Origin: Pseudoalteromonas umbrosa
Lineage (GTDB): Bacteria; Pseudomonadota; Gammaproteobacteria; Enterobacterales; Alteromonadaceae
Reading direction: 5' to 3'
NCBI RefSeq assembly: GCF_030125375.1
Contig: NZ_JASJUU010000003.1
Coordinates: 1,006,247-1,070,246 of the forward strand
DNA length: 64,000 nt
Part shown: positions 54,130-62,821 of the stretch, piece by piece
How the letters are laid out: each line of letters opens with the position of its first letter
How positions within the stretch are numbered: the stretch's first letter is position 1
Notes under the pieces: generated by a model
Seen by the model: only the letters and a program-made list of their open reading frames with translations
Told to the model about the DNA's origin: nothing
The model's database searches: none
Made by a program: the position numbers and the translations under genes

Positions 54130-54159
54130 ATAAGCTGCTCTTTTTTAGGAACAGCTTAT
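54130..54159. terminator. Hairpin between the unknown exported protein and the protease gene
   Basis: ATAAGCTGCTC pairs with GAACAGCTTAT (10 of 11 pairs) around an 8-base T-rich loop. There is no T-run after it, so it may be a weak terminator or a processing site. Confidence 0.5.
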
Positions 54160-54296
54160 TGTGAAAGTTAAATTTATAAACCTTTAGTTTTTTTCTGAGT
54201 TATTATGTTTTATTCGGATTGCTTTTGAGCTATTTATTCTTGGGGGCTTTCTGATTTTTCGCTAATCTTTAATTAATATGTCTGATGAGGATGATT

Positions 54297-55151
54297 GTGA
54301 AGTATATATTTTTGTTATTATCTTTTGTTAGTTATAATGCAAGCGCTATTCTTATTCGTCATGATATCGAAGACAAGGAATATTTAGCTAAACCATCTGA
54401 TTTCCCTGCACTTATAACTTTTTATATTGACGGTGCACATGGCTCTCTAATTAAACCAAATTGGGTTGTTACCGCAGCGCATACGACATTTTGTTTGGAA
54501 CCTGGTACCAAGATAAAAACGACAAACGGCAGCGCGATAGTTAAACGTCTACATGTACACCCTAAACACACTCCAGGTGTGAGTCATGATATTGCCTTAG
54601 TTGAGCTTTCTGAGTCAATTAATGAGGTGAGGCCAGCGAAGTTATACCAAGAAACAAATGAGGCTGGGCGAGATATTTGGTTTATTGGGATCGGTGGAAC
54701 AGGTAATGGAATAGCAGGGATAACGGTAGATAATTATGACAATAAAGGTGTGCTTAGAAAAGCACAAAACCGAGTGGAGCAAGCAAAGGGGCCAATCTTA
54801 ACATTTAAATTTGATAACGGAGAAACAGCATTGCCTTTTGAGGGGATCTCTGGCGGTGGTGACAGTGGTGGGCCTGCATATTTCAGGCAGGGAAATGATT
54901 ATTACGTTATGGGCTTAAGCTCGCGCTATGGCGGTGGGCCTTCAGAAAAGTATAACAGTTTGGAGGTCTATTCTCGTGTTTCTTATTTTATGCCATGGAT
55001 AAATGGAGTAATGACCGATCCTGAGAACTCAATTAAATTGGGTAAAAGCCTTGATAAGTTAAAACACCTTCCAGGTGGGTTAAGACCATCCGATTTACCA
55101 AGCCTATGCAAAGATATACTTTTTAGTGAAAAAGAGTTACGAGCGATTTAG
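54297..55151 (+). CDS. Trypsin-like (S1) secreted serine protease
   Basis: I prefer the GTG at 54297, which follows gatgagg by 6 bases and gives MKYIFLLLSFVSYNASA, a clean signal peptide; an ATG at 54285 would place the binding site inside the gene. The S1 catalytic triad is visible: His in WVVTAAHTT, Asp in SHDIALVEL, and Ser in GGGDSGGPAYF. The protease probably acts outside the cell or in the periplasm. It is convergent with the DUF1269-like gene, with a strong hairpin at 55162. Confidence 0.9.
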   Translation: MKYIFLLLSFVSYNASAILIRHDIEDKEYLAKPSDFPALITFYIDGAHGSLIKPNWVVTAAHTTFCLEPGTKIKTTNGSAIVKRLHVHPKHTPGVSHDIALVELSESINEVRPAKLYQETNEAGRDIWFIGIGGTGNGIAGITVDNYDNKGVLRKAQNRVEQAKGPILTFKFDNGETALPFEGISGGGDSGGPAYFRQGNDYYVMGLSSRYGGGPSEKYNSLEVYSRVSYFMPWINGVMTDPENSIKLGKSLDKLKHLPGGLRPSDLPSLCKDILFSEKELRAI

Positions 55152-55161
55152 CAAGCGGCAC

Positions 55162-55189
55162 ATGTTGGCCTGCCTTTGCAGGCCAACAT
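55162..55189. terminator. Bidirectional-type terminator between convergent genes
   Basis: A 12-bp perfect stem (ATGTTGGCCTGC, 4-base loop, GCAGGCCAACAT) lies between the stop codons of the protease gene and the minus-strand gene at 55206. T-tracts are weak on both sides. Confidence 0.7.
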
Positions 55190-55205
55190 AATTAAATAAG
55201 TATAG

Positions 55206-55664
55206 TTACAGAAGTTTTTGTAGGTTCATTTGCGGGTGATTTTGCATGACTTTGTTTAACGCTTCTTGTTGACTATCATCAATTTCAACATGCAATACTA
55301 ATGGGTGGTGTTCGCCTCGTGTTAGGTCCTTACACATCATGTAATATCTGATTAAATCTGTTCCAATCATACCGCTCACCCAAAGACTAAACATCCCAAG
55401 GATCACCGTTCCAATTATTGCGGCTGTCGTTGGTACCAGCACCCATGCGACAGCACAATATGCTGCGGTGATGATAGTGAGCAGAACCATCAGCTCTGAC
55501 TTCATAAGGTGAACTACGTGATTCGTTAAACAATCATGTAAAGGGTGGGGTTTATCGTCGCAAATTGCACTGACATCTTCGTTATCAACATGTAGTGATT
55601 CTAGTTCGTCTTGGGTATCACGAAAGGCTTCATAGTCATGACCTTTAATAACATAGTGGCTCAT
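55206..55664 (-). CDS. Small membrane protein, possibly DUF1269/YflT-like
   Basis: A 152-residue protein with a soluble N-terminal domain (about residues 1-50; YVIKGHDYEAFRDTQDELES) that resembles the ferredoxin-like part of DUF1269/general-stress 17M-type proteins, followed by two transmembrane helices (about 58-80 and 82-104) and a soluble tail (HPLVLHVEIDDSQQEALNK). A stress or channel-regulating role is possible but unproven. No neighbour suggests a partner. Confidence 0.6.
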   Translation of the reverse strand: MSHYVIKGHDYEAFRDTQDELESLHVDNEDVSAICDDKPHPLHDCLTNHVVHLMKSELMVLLTIITAAYCAVAWVLVPTTAAIIGTVILGMFSLWVSGMIGTDLIRYYMMCKDLTRGEHHPLVLHVEIDDSQQEALNKVMQNHPQMNLQKLL

Positions 55665-55901
55665 ACAACCTCCTATCTAGATTTCTTGATAATACGTATG
55701 TACCACTAGATAGGTTTACTTTTGTTCAAAAAGTCACCTTCGATGCACAGTAAAGGGTTTGGTTTTGAGCAGCTAGTTGGAATGTTTGTAGAATTTTAAT
55801 AAAGCGTTTCTTACATTGCACTTAGATGTTTAGCATGGTTAGTAACATCAAAATTTACACTCAGATAGGAGAGCGTGGGCACACGCTCAATTCATTGTGG
55901 A

Positions 55902-56660
55902 TCACGCAGATAAGCTAACGAGTTTAGCAATCTCATCGAGGTGTGTGATCAGTGTATCTTTATTCAACTGTGCAAAGTCACGATCTAGTCTGATTAAATC
56001 TCCAACCACATATGCTTTTTTGGCTGCCTCTAACATGGCAATGTCATTTTGGTCATTACCCATGCAAATCGTGTGATTCATATCTAGGCCAATTCGTAAA
56101 AGCGCATTAAGCTTGTTACTGTTTTTAGGTACCACATCAAAGCTATGGTAGCCATTGTGGTGATATACGTCATAATCACTCAAAACGGTCCTGAGAAACG
56201 CTTTGACTTCTTCATGTCGGTGTTCTTCAAGCACTAAAAGTTTCACAATTGGCTGCTGTCTAGCAGATTGATTACACACAGGATCTCTACCTAGTTTTTT
56301 AACGTCCTGATGAAAGTGATGTGGCGTGGTGGAAATCGCATACTCTTCAAGGCCATCGTAAAGGTATGCAATGTTTTCTCTATCTAACCAGTCCAAGACC
56401 TCAACAATTTCATCTTTATCAAAGTGTAAAGCATCTACGACCTGTCTATTTTTGCTTATCATGGCGCCATTACAGCCTATTATCTGATGATCCCAAAATG
56501 GCTTTGCAATGACTGGCAGCGTATCCCTCAAGGGACGTGCAGTTGCGAAAAATATAGTCGCGCCTTGCTGTTCAATTTTTTGCAGTGCGTCAGATACTGC
56601 ACTTTGCATTGGTTGACCATGAAAAATTAACGTACCATCCAGGTCGAATACGACATTCAT
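55902..56660 (-). CDS. HAD-superfamily Cof-type phosphatase
   Basis: A 252-residue HAD hydrolase with motif I VVFDLDGTLIFHG (about 3-15) and motif III/IV GNDQNDIAMLEAAK near 212-225. The C2-type cap of the Cof/YidA class lies between. Such enzymes dephosphorylate sugar phosphates, FMN or similar. It is divergent from the AraC-type regulator at 56802, which may control it. Confidence 0.88.
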   Translation of the reverse strand: MNVVFDLDGTLIFHGQPMQSAVSDALQKIEQQGATIFFATARPLRDTLPVIAKPFWDHQIIGCNGAMISKNRQVVDALHFDKDEIVEVLDWLDRENIAYLYDGLEEYAISTTPHHFHQDVKKLGRDPVCNQSARQQPIVKLLVLEEHRHEEVKAFLRTVLSDYDVYHHNGYHSFDVVPKNSNKLNALLRIGLDMNHTICMGNDQNDIAMLEAAKKAYVVGDLIRLDRDFAQLNKDTLITHLDEIAKLVSLSA

Positions 56661-56801
56661 TACTTTACATCCTATTATTTAAGTTGCGTTTACTTTGCCA
56701 AAAACGCACACTACTAATTTAGTTATTAGCTCATTTATTTAAGGTTTTAGCTTATTAATCAAATTAAACCAGCACCTGTTCGTTTTGCCGTCAACGAGTC
56801 T

Positions 56802-57605
56802 GTGAGTGTTAAGCATATTCAGAATACCCCGTTGTTGTTTGAATGGCATCAACATGATTGCTATGAGCTAATTTTAACTTTAGGGGCAAATGGAAAGCGA
56901 TTTTTAGCGGATGATGTGCATGCATTTGAGTCTATTGACTTGGCATTAATTTTACCAACAGAGCCGCATACTTGGGATAACGCAGAGCAGCAAGCACCCG
57001 TTGGTGATGTGGTGGTTGTATTGTGGCCAAAGTCATTATTTTCGGTTGATATCAGCGAATTTGAAGCCATACAAGCTTGGCTTAGCGGACTAGATCAAGG
57101 TTGTGTGTTCTCAAAGGACACCGCGCTCAAAGTCAAAGAGTACATGCTTGATATGAACACGGCGAATGCGCTTAAGAGACTGACATTACTAAGCGAAGTG
57201 TTGTTCATATTGATGCAGGCAAACGTAATGAAGAGCGCAGCTGTAAATGCATCTGCTAGAAATGTCGCCAGAATGACACCGATACTCGATTTGTTGAAGA
57301 GCCGTATTGCGTGTTTACCTAGCCTACCTGAGTTAGCTGGGGAGGTTAACTTGAGTGTTGCTACGCTCAAGAGACTGTTTAAAAGCAGTTTGGGCACTAG
57401 TTACTCACAGTATTGTCTGACACTTAAGTTGAAACGCGCAAAGCATTTACTAGCGACAACCGCTTTACCTATCGGTGTGATTGCGTATCGATGTGGATTT
57501 AACAGTAGTGCTTACTTTAACCAGTGTTACAAAAAGCATGAAGGCATGACGCCAAATGCGTTTCGCAAGCAATTTGCATGGCGAAAACGCATTGTACGGC
57601 GCTAG
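56802..57605 (+). CDS. AraC-family transcriptional regulator
   Basis: A 267-residue regulator starting at a GTG. The N-terminal cupin-like half contains LFEWHQHDCYELILTLGANG. The C-terminal half (about 165-262) has two helix-turn-helix motifs with LPELAGEVNLSVATLKRLFK and the AraC signature GVIAYRCGFNSSAYFNQCYKK, then GMTPNAFRKQ. Divergent with the HAD phosphatase gene, which is a possible target. A terminator at 57616 follows. Confidence 0.9.
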   Translation: MSVKHIQNTPLLFEWHQHDCYELILTLGANGKRFLADDVHAFESIDLALILPTEPHTWDNAEQQAPVGDVVVVLWPKSLFSVDISEFEAIQAWLSGLDQGCVFSKDTALKVKEYMLDMNTANALKRLTLLSEVLFILMQANVMKSAAVNASARNVARMTPILDLLKSRIACLPSLPELAGEVNLSVATLKRLFKSSLGTSYSQYCLTLKLKRAKHLLATTALPIGVIAYRCGFNSSAYFNQCYKKHEGMTPNAFRKQFAWRKRIVRR

Positions 57606-57615
57606 CCTTTGAAGT

Positions 57616-57645
57616 TGTGCATATCAATAGATATGCACATTTTTT
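57616..57645 (+). terminator. Intrinsic terminator after the AraC gene
   Basis: TGTGCATATC pairs with GATATGCACA around an AATA loop and is followed by six Ts. It abuts the end of the convergent gene at 57648. Confidence 0.92.
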
Positions 57646-57647
57646 AA

Positions 57648-59702
57648 TTACAGTGTTTTTAAGTATTCAATCAGTGCCATTTTTTCTTCATGGTTGAGTT
57701 TTTTACCTATTTTCCCTACCACCGTTTTATCGTCAGTAAAGGCGTGACCGCTATTGTGATTACCCGCTTGGCGCGTATCCAATATGAAATATCCATTTTG
57801 ATAGTCATCAGTTTGATTTGCAGGCTGTAGATCTGATTGCTGGTTGAGCGCATTCACAATTTTCCCCTGAGAAATGCCCACATTGATTGGGTCAAATTCG
57901 AGCCTGCCGAGCTCAACAAAAGTGGGTCTTTCACGCGGTTCAGATAACAAGCTATAAAGATTGGGAATGGAGCCATTGTGAAGGTAGGGCGCTGTTGCCC
58001 ATATTCCATTAAGCGGTCGTGCTTTGTAAGCAAAGCTATGTCTGAGGCAATTTGGTCGGCCACCCTTAAGTTTCTGCAGCCATTCGTCACTTGTGTAATT
58101 TTGTCTAAACCACTGTTGATTGGTTTCTTCAACCACCGCGCCAAGTGCAAGGGCAAAGTTATTTGTTACACTGTCTTGTACCGTGACAAACTGCAAGTCT
58201 TCAGTCATGTTTGTGGTTTTTTGCTGATCATCTACGTATACACATAGACCAGTATCAAGGCCAAGTTGCTTGGTATTGACTGTGCGATTAGGGAGTACTT
58301 CAGCTTGCGCTGGATCTGTGCCAATGTATGCCAAATTGACGAGCTTTAGCTCTAGGTATTTCAGTTCAGTTTGCTTCACTTCACCATCTTGTTCATATCT
58401 GATTTCCTTCCAATGATCTTGCCAAAAATCAGGGCTATCCATCGGAGGCAAGTGACAACTTTGGCAGTTTTGTGTGTATAGTTGCTTACCTTTGGCTGCT
58501 AATGTTTTGTCAATTCTAGGCAGGCTGTCCGGCCATTTAGGGGCTTTTAGCCCACTGATTTTACCAAGCTCTCCGGGTGTGTAATCCTTTAATGGATATT
58601 CACCTGCCAACCACTGCTCAATATTATAAAGAGACTCGATTGGGATAGAGCTTGCAAACGTGGCTGGCTGCTGTAATTGGTTAGTAGGAATTTGCATGTC
58701 TACATAGGCCGCAACCCCAAGTGCTTCGCCTGCATTTCGAATCAGTGGTTGCATAATTGAGCCATCATACTGAACCCAGTCAAACCAAGATGTGGTCCAT
58801 ATGTGCGGATAATTTACCGGTGCTTCTATTGGATTATAGTTTTCAGGTCGGTCCATGTTGTCAGCAAAGACCTTGTTGCCTATGCGGTTGAGCGCATCTA
58901 GGCGAGTAAAGCCCTCTGTGACGTTAATGGTATCTTGCCCTTTAGCAAGCTTGGCAACGGTCTCTGTGAGCGCTTCTTTGAGTTTGGCTTTACTGACAAC
59001 ATTGTAATTACTTCCCAGTACTTTTTCAGCGAAGCGCTCGAAACGACCATCAAAGGGCGCAAGCTTGCTTGATAACACAGTTTGACCTATGGCTGCACCT
59101 AAAGATTTAGTAAGTAACCCCAAATCCGTCATAGCAGGGCCGCCATCAACCACATATCGAGTGTTTTTATAAGTAAACTGTCCGGTGTGGCAAGCTGTGC
59201 ATGTAAAGCCGACAGCTGTTGCCTTACGGTTTAGACCAGGCATAGGAATGCTTGAGGTTTTAGCCAAGCCTAAAGGAAGTTGTAATTTAGTAGGGTCTGT
59301 TTGTGTTGTATCGTTTAAGTTTATAAAACCCAACCGGTATATGTATTCAGTAAGAAAAGCTTTCTCTTCGCTAAATAAAATAAACCAAGGTGTGTTTTTC
59401 GGCGCTTCTAGCGCGACTAGCCACTCATAGGGAATTGGTAGTGTCGCTGTCCCTTGTGATGCATGATATGGCCACTGATGGTTATAGGTATCGGTGCTTG
59501 GCCAACCCGTTTGATTGATAAATTGAGTATCGAGGTGCTTGTATTGTGGTAATTTAGGGGGAGTAAGGGCATATTTTAGTTCATTTAACGCAGACAGGGT
59601 GCGAAAAGCGATTACAGCAATGGCAAGGATAATGAGCGTAGATAGGACCCAAGGCCATCTCCTTAGCAGCCAGCCAAGTACAATTGGGTATTGATTGGAC
59701 AT
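57648..59702 (-). CDS. Di-heme cytochrome c peroxidase / rubber-oxygenase (RoxA/B)-like protein
   Basis: A 684-residue protein with an N-terminal membrane anchor (about residues 15-35). It has two c-type heme motifs, CTACH near 168 and CQSCH near 411, and the C-terminal AYKARPLNGIWATAPYLHNGS segment typical of di-heme peroxidases and RoxA/RoxB. The length and heme spacing match the RoxA/B and 'di-heme-cytochrome C peroxidase' group, which oxidise peroxide or cleave polyisoprene. The substrate here is unknown. It is a single gene with a 400-base upstream region. Confidence 0.85.
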   Translation of the reverse strand: MSNQYPIVLGWLLRRWPWVLSTLIILAIAVIAFRTLSALNELKYALTPPKLPQYKHLDTQFINQTGWPSTDTYNHQWPYHASQGTATLPIPYEWLVALEAPKNTPWFILFSEEKAFLTEYIYRLGFINLNDTTQTDPTKLQLPLGLAKTSSIPMPGLNRKATAVGFTCTACHTGQFTYKNTRYVVDGGPAMTDLGLLTKSLGAAIGQTVLSSKLAPFDGRFERFAEKVLGSNYNVVSKAKLKEALTETVAKLAKGQDTINVTEGFTRLDALNRIGNKVFADNMDRPENYNPIEAPVNYPHIWTTSWFDWVQYDGSIMQPLIRNAGEALGVAAYVDMQIPTNQLQQPATFASSIPIESLYNIEQWLAGEYPLKDYTPGELGKISGLKAPKWPDSLPRIDKTLAAKGKQLYTQNCQSCHLPPMDSPDFWQDHWKEIRYEQDGEVKQTELKYLELKLVNLAYIGTDPAQAEVLPNRTVNTKQLGLDTGLCVYVDDQQKTTNMTEDLQFVTVQDSVTNNFALALGAVVEETNQQWFRQNYTSDEWLQKLKGGRPNCLRHSFAYKARPLNGIWATAPYLHNGSIPNLYSLLSEPRERPTFVELGRLEFDPINVGISQGKIVNALNQQSDLQPANQTDDYQNGYFILDTRQAGNHNSGHAFTDDKTVVGKIGKKLNHEEKMALIEYLKTL

Positions 59703-60104
59703 ATTTTTCTCTGACGGTAGTTAAGTATTGTTAATATTTTTGCACAGCTCTGTAACATGGGAAATTACAGGTGATTACAAGCGAGACGTAAAAATGAGAC
59801 TGTTGTGATTTTAAAGAGGAAGGTTTGGTATTTTATTTGTAGCGTTAAATCAAAGCACTATAAGTCTTATTGATTCATGCCAATGTGTACTCTACAAACT
59901 TGTGTGGTACGAAAAAAGAGTTTTTTACTTATAGGTTATGTTGTTATTCACGTAATTTATTGAAATAAATACAGCAGTACATTGATTATATTATACATTT
60001 GTTTGTAAGCAGGTCTGGTAAAGGTATTTTAGCAATAAAAATTCATAATTAATTTCATTTTTTTAACTAAGCTTAGTTCTTTAGGTTTAATTAATGAGGT
60101 TTTT
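59703..60104. other. Divergent intergenic region
   Basis: About 400 AT-rich bases between the di-heme gene and the MscS gene. A gagg ribosome binding site precedes the latter. No other feature is seen. Confidence 0.5.
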
Positions 60105-60938
60105 ATGGACACATCTTCGATTGATCTGCAAAAGGTCATGGATTTGGTGATTGAGCATGTCGTGAGCTTTGCGCCCAAACTCGCACTGGCCATTGTTACG
60201 CTAATTGTAGGCTTATGGTTAATCTCTCTCGTTGGCAGCGCCATTGATTATTTGCTTGAGAAGCGGGATTTTAACATTTCACTGAGAAAGTGGCTCAGTA
60301 GTGTAGCGACTGTTTTACTCAAAGCTTGCTTATTCATATCCGTCATTTCAATGTTAGGCGTGAAAACAACCTCTTTCATTGCCATATTAGGTGCTGCTGG
60401 ACTTGCTGTGGGTCTTGCATTGCAAGGTAGTCTGTCAAACTTTGCCGGCGGCGTGCTGATCTTGATTTTCAAACCGTTTAAAGTCGGCGATTACATTGTC
60501 GCGCAAGGTGAAGAAGGCGTGGTTGAAGCAATTGATGTGTTCTGTACTTTCTTAACAACGTTAGACAACCGCCGAATTATATTACCAAATGGCCCTTTGG
60601 CCGGTGAGCAAATTAATAATGTTACTCATGAGCCTATTCGCCGTGTAGATCTCTCAGTGGGGATTAGCTACAACAACAGCGTTGACGAAGCTGAACGCGC
60701 TTTATTAGAAATGGCTCAAAATGATGACCGTATATTGCAAGACCCGGCACCGTTTGTTGGTGTCGTTGGTTACGGTGATAACTCTATCGATTTAGCTGTT
60801 TGGGTGTGGTGTAAAACAGATGTTTATTGGGATGTTTATTTTGCTACGAATCGAGCTATCAAACCGGCGTTGGATGGTGCGAACGTATCTATTCCTTTCC
60901 CACAAAGAGATGTCCATATTATTGATAAAAGTGTCTAG
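60105..60938 (+). CDS. mscS: MscS-family small-conductance mechanosensitive channel
   Basis: A 277-residue channel with three N-terminal membrane helices. The pore helix TM3 has the Gly/Ala-rich pattern GAAGLAVGLALQGSLSNFAGGVLIL (split for length: about residues 96-120). The beta domain follows with FKPFKVGDYIVAQGEEGVVEAI and RRIILPNGPLAGEQINN, then the C-terminal alpha/beta domain. Length matches E. coli MscS. It releases solutes on hypo-osmotic shock, fitting a marine organism. Confidence 0.93.
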   Translation: MDTSSIDLQKVMDLVIEHVVSFAPKLALAIVTLIVGLWLISLVGSAIDYLLEKRDFNISLRKWLSSVATVLLKACLFISVISMLGVKTTSFIAILGAAGLAVGLALQGSLSNFAGGVLILIFKPFKVGDYIVAQGEEGVVEAIDVFCTFLTTLDNRRIILPNGPLAGEQINNVTHEPIRRVDLSVGISYNNSVDEAERALLEMAQNDDRILQDPAPFVGVVGYGDNSIDLAVWVWCKTDVYWDVYFATNRAIKPALDGANVSIPFPQRDVHIIDKSV

Positions 60939-60953
60939 AGTGAACATTTGATG

Positions 60954-60978
60954 TAGTGGGAACGCGCTGCTCCCACTA
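60954..60978. terminator. Hairpin between convergent MscS and OMP genes
   Basis: TAGTGGGA pairs with TCCCACTA around a 9-base loop, 16 bases past the MscS stop and 10 before the end of the convergent gene. T-tracts are weak. Confidence 0.65.
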
Positions 60979-60988
60979 AGCTTTGTGT

Positions 60989-61693
60989 TTAAAAGTTGTA
61001 TCTAACAGTCACAAAGTGATTCTCGTATACATCTACGTTTCGGTAAGTTGCGCTGATAGTAAAGTCATTAGTAATGTCATAAGCCAATTCAAATTGGTAG
61101 ACAAGCTCATTTTTTTCGTCGGCATCTTTAATGTGTTGATAACCAAGACCTGCGCTGGCTTTAAAATTATCTAAAAGCGCAACGTGGTAATATGCTTCGA
61201 AGCCTAGTGTGCTAGTGTGGTCTCTGTCTTCGTAATGCCAAGGCTCTCCATATAGAGAAGACTGACTGTTAGACGTTTTATTTTGAACAATTGTTTGTTC
61301 ATAAAAATGGTCATAGTCAAAAGTCATTCGGCCAATAGTGCCCACAAATTCTAACAGTGTATTTTGTTCTAGAGGAATGAGATAAGCCGCGCTCAGTTGC
61401 CATTGAGCAATGTCAAATTTCTCTTCTGAATCTGATCTTACAGTGGCATCATAATACTCATCTACACTCGAGCGTCTCTCATTATGGGATGTATCCATAT
61501 ATTGAGTAGAAACAGCCCAATTTTCGTTAAGCTGCTTGCTCGCTTCTACTGTAAATCCATTTAAACTGCTATCGGCATCTTCAAGCTTGAATTTGGCATA
61601 GCCTGCACCAACGTAATCAAAATTAAACGTATCGCTAGCAAATGTTGCTGTTGAAATTAGAGCACTTGATACTACTAAGGCAAGTAATTTCAT
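60989..61693 (-). CDS. Outer-membrane beta-barrel protein (porin-like, OmpA/Opa type)
   Basis: I choose the ATG at 61693 (MKLLALVVSSALISTATFAS) because aagga lies 5 bases upstream; an ATG at 61699 overlaps that site. The 234-residue protein has a signal peptide and about eight alternating strands with aromatic girdle residues, ending VDVYENHFVTVRYNF with the terminal Phe typical of barrels inserted by BAM. No ligand is known. Confidence 0.82.
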   Translation of the reverse strand: MKLLALVVSSALISTATFASDTFNFDYVGAGYAKFKLEDADSSLNGFTVEASKQLNENWAVSTQYMDTSHNERRSSVDEYYDATVRSDSEEKFDIAQWQLSAAYLIPLEQNTLLEFVGTIGRMTFDYDHFYEQTIVQNKTSNSQSSLYGEPWHYEDRDHTSTLGFEAYYHVALLDNFKASAGLGYQHIKDADEKNELVYQFELAYDITNDFTISATYRNVDVYENHFVTVRYNF

Positions 61694-62204
61694 TTCCATC
61701 CTTATAATATTGTTTTAATCGGAACGCATCATACTGTTTCTCGCTTCTATGTAAAGTGATAACGGTAAAGCTGGAAGGTTTATTATTATTTTTATTATTC
61801 AATGGCCTACCGTTAATTTTACATTCACAAAACTGCACATTTATTTGCCAGTTACTTAGCATTTTAAAATTGACTTATTTGTGAAAAGTCTCGCTTTTAT
61901 ACTCATGAACAACCAAATAAAGCACGGAGCTATTAGCTAAATAGGAGTTAGACGATCAATTTTGGTGTGGAAGCGGTTGGCTGGTACTAGAACTCCCAAA
62001 TGTACTGAATAGTGGCGTCATAGTGATATGTTCACTGGGTGAGCAACAAATTAGTCAGTATCGGAAAATAATCTTGTGAGCATGATTATATTCTGCGCTT
62101 CAACGCTAAGGGGGAATCTTTAAAGCTCTGAAATTATTAAGGCTGGAAGGGTCGCTGCATCAGAGGCTTATATTGATAATTACGTCAAGGTGATAAGGTG
62201 AAAA
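61694..62204. other. Intergenic region without recognised content
   Basis: About 510 bases between divergent genes. A ribosome binding site (aaggtgataaggtg) precedes the hotdog gene at 62205. No small gene, repeat or terminator could be supported. Confidence 0.5.
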
Positions 62205-62684
62205 ATGAAACTAGAGAACGTTGTTTTTGAAGACATTGAAATAGGTCGAAGTGCAACAGGTATTCGTCAGGTGAATTTGAGTGATATTCAAAGTTTAAGT
62301 ACTTTCTCTGAAAGAGAAAGTCTAGATAATTTGGCAAAAGAGTACACTAATAATATGGCTTTGCGAGGGGCTATTTTACAGGGAACTTGGACAACTGCGC
62401 AGATCACTGCAGTAATTAGCTCTCAGCTTATTGGCCCTGATGCTGTTTATCTCTCACAAGAGTTAAAGTTTGCTCTACCTGTTGTGGTTGGAGATGTAAT
62501 TACTACAAAAGTGACAGTGATTGACAAAGATTTGCAATATGGGTCATTGATCATCGATTGCCAGTGCAGCAACCAAAAAAAGGAAGAAGTTGTGTTTGGC
62601 ATTGCAACGGTCCGTGCTCCTAGGGAGGAGATTTGTACTGAAGTTAAATCTACCAGACAGGCTGCACTGAACACTGCGTGCTAA
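62205..62684 (+). CDS. MaoC-like hotdog-fold protein
   Basis: A 159-residue single-hotdog protein. The N-terminal part (EDIEIGRSATGIRQVNLSDIQSL) and the central WTTAQITAVISSQLIGPDAVYLSQELKF stretch (split here: about residues 61-88) match the MaoC-dehydratase/(R)-hydratase pattern. The C-terminal VTVIDKDLQYGSLIIDCQC and VFGIATVRAPR complete the fold. Such enzymes act on acyl-CoA or acyl-ACP. Catalytic Asp/His residues are not all clear, so activity is uncertain. Confidence 0.78.
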   Translation: MKLENVVFEDIEIGRSATGIRQVNLSDIQSLSTFSERESLDNLAKEYTNNMALRGAILQGTWTTAQITAVISSQLIGPDAVYLSQELKFALPVVVGDVITTKVTVIDKDLQYGSLIIDCQCSNQKKEEVVFGIATVRAPREEICTEVKSTRQAALNTAC

Positions 62685-62821
62685 TTCAATTTAGATCGCA
62701 TGTCTTAAAAGAAAAGTAAGTATATTAATGCGCTTTAAGCAATAAAATCCAGCAATGTGTGGCTGTTGTATTATATTTTTAGAATCGTATATCAAAGGTA
62801 TGGATATACCGGAAGGTAGCT

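Noticed and set aside
61635..61862. A 75-codon minus-strand frame upstream of the outer-membrane protein
   Set aside because: It overlaps the barrel gene start and has no binding site or coding pattern.
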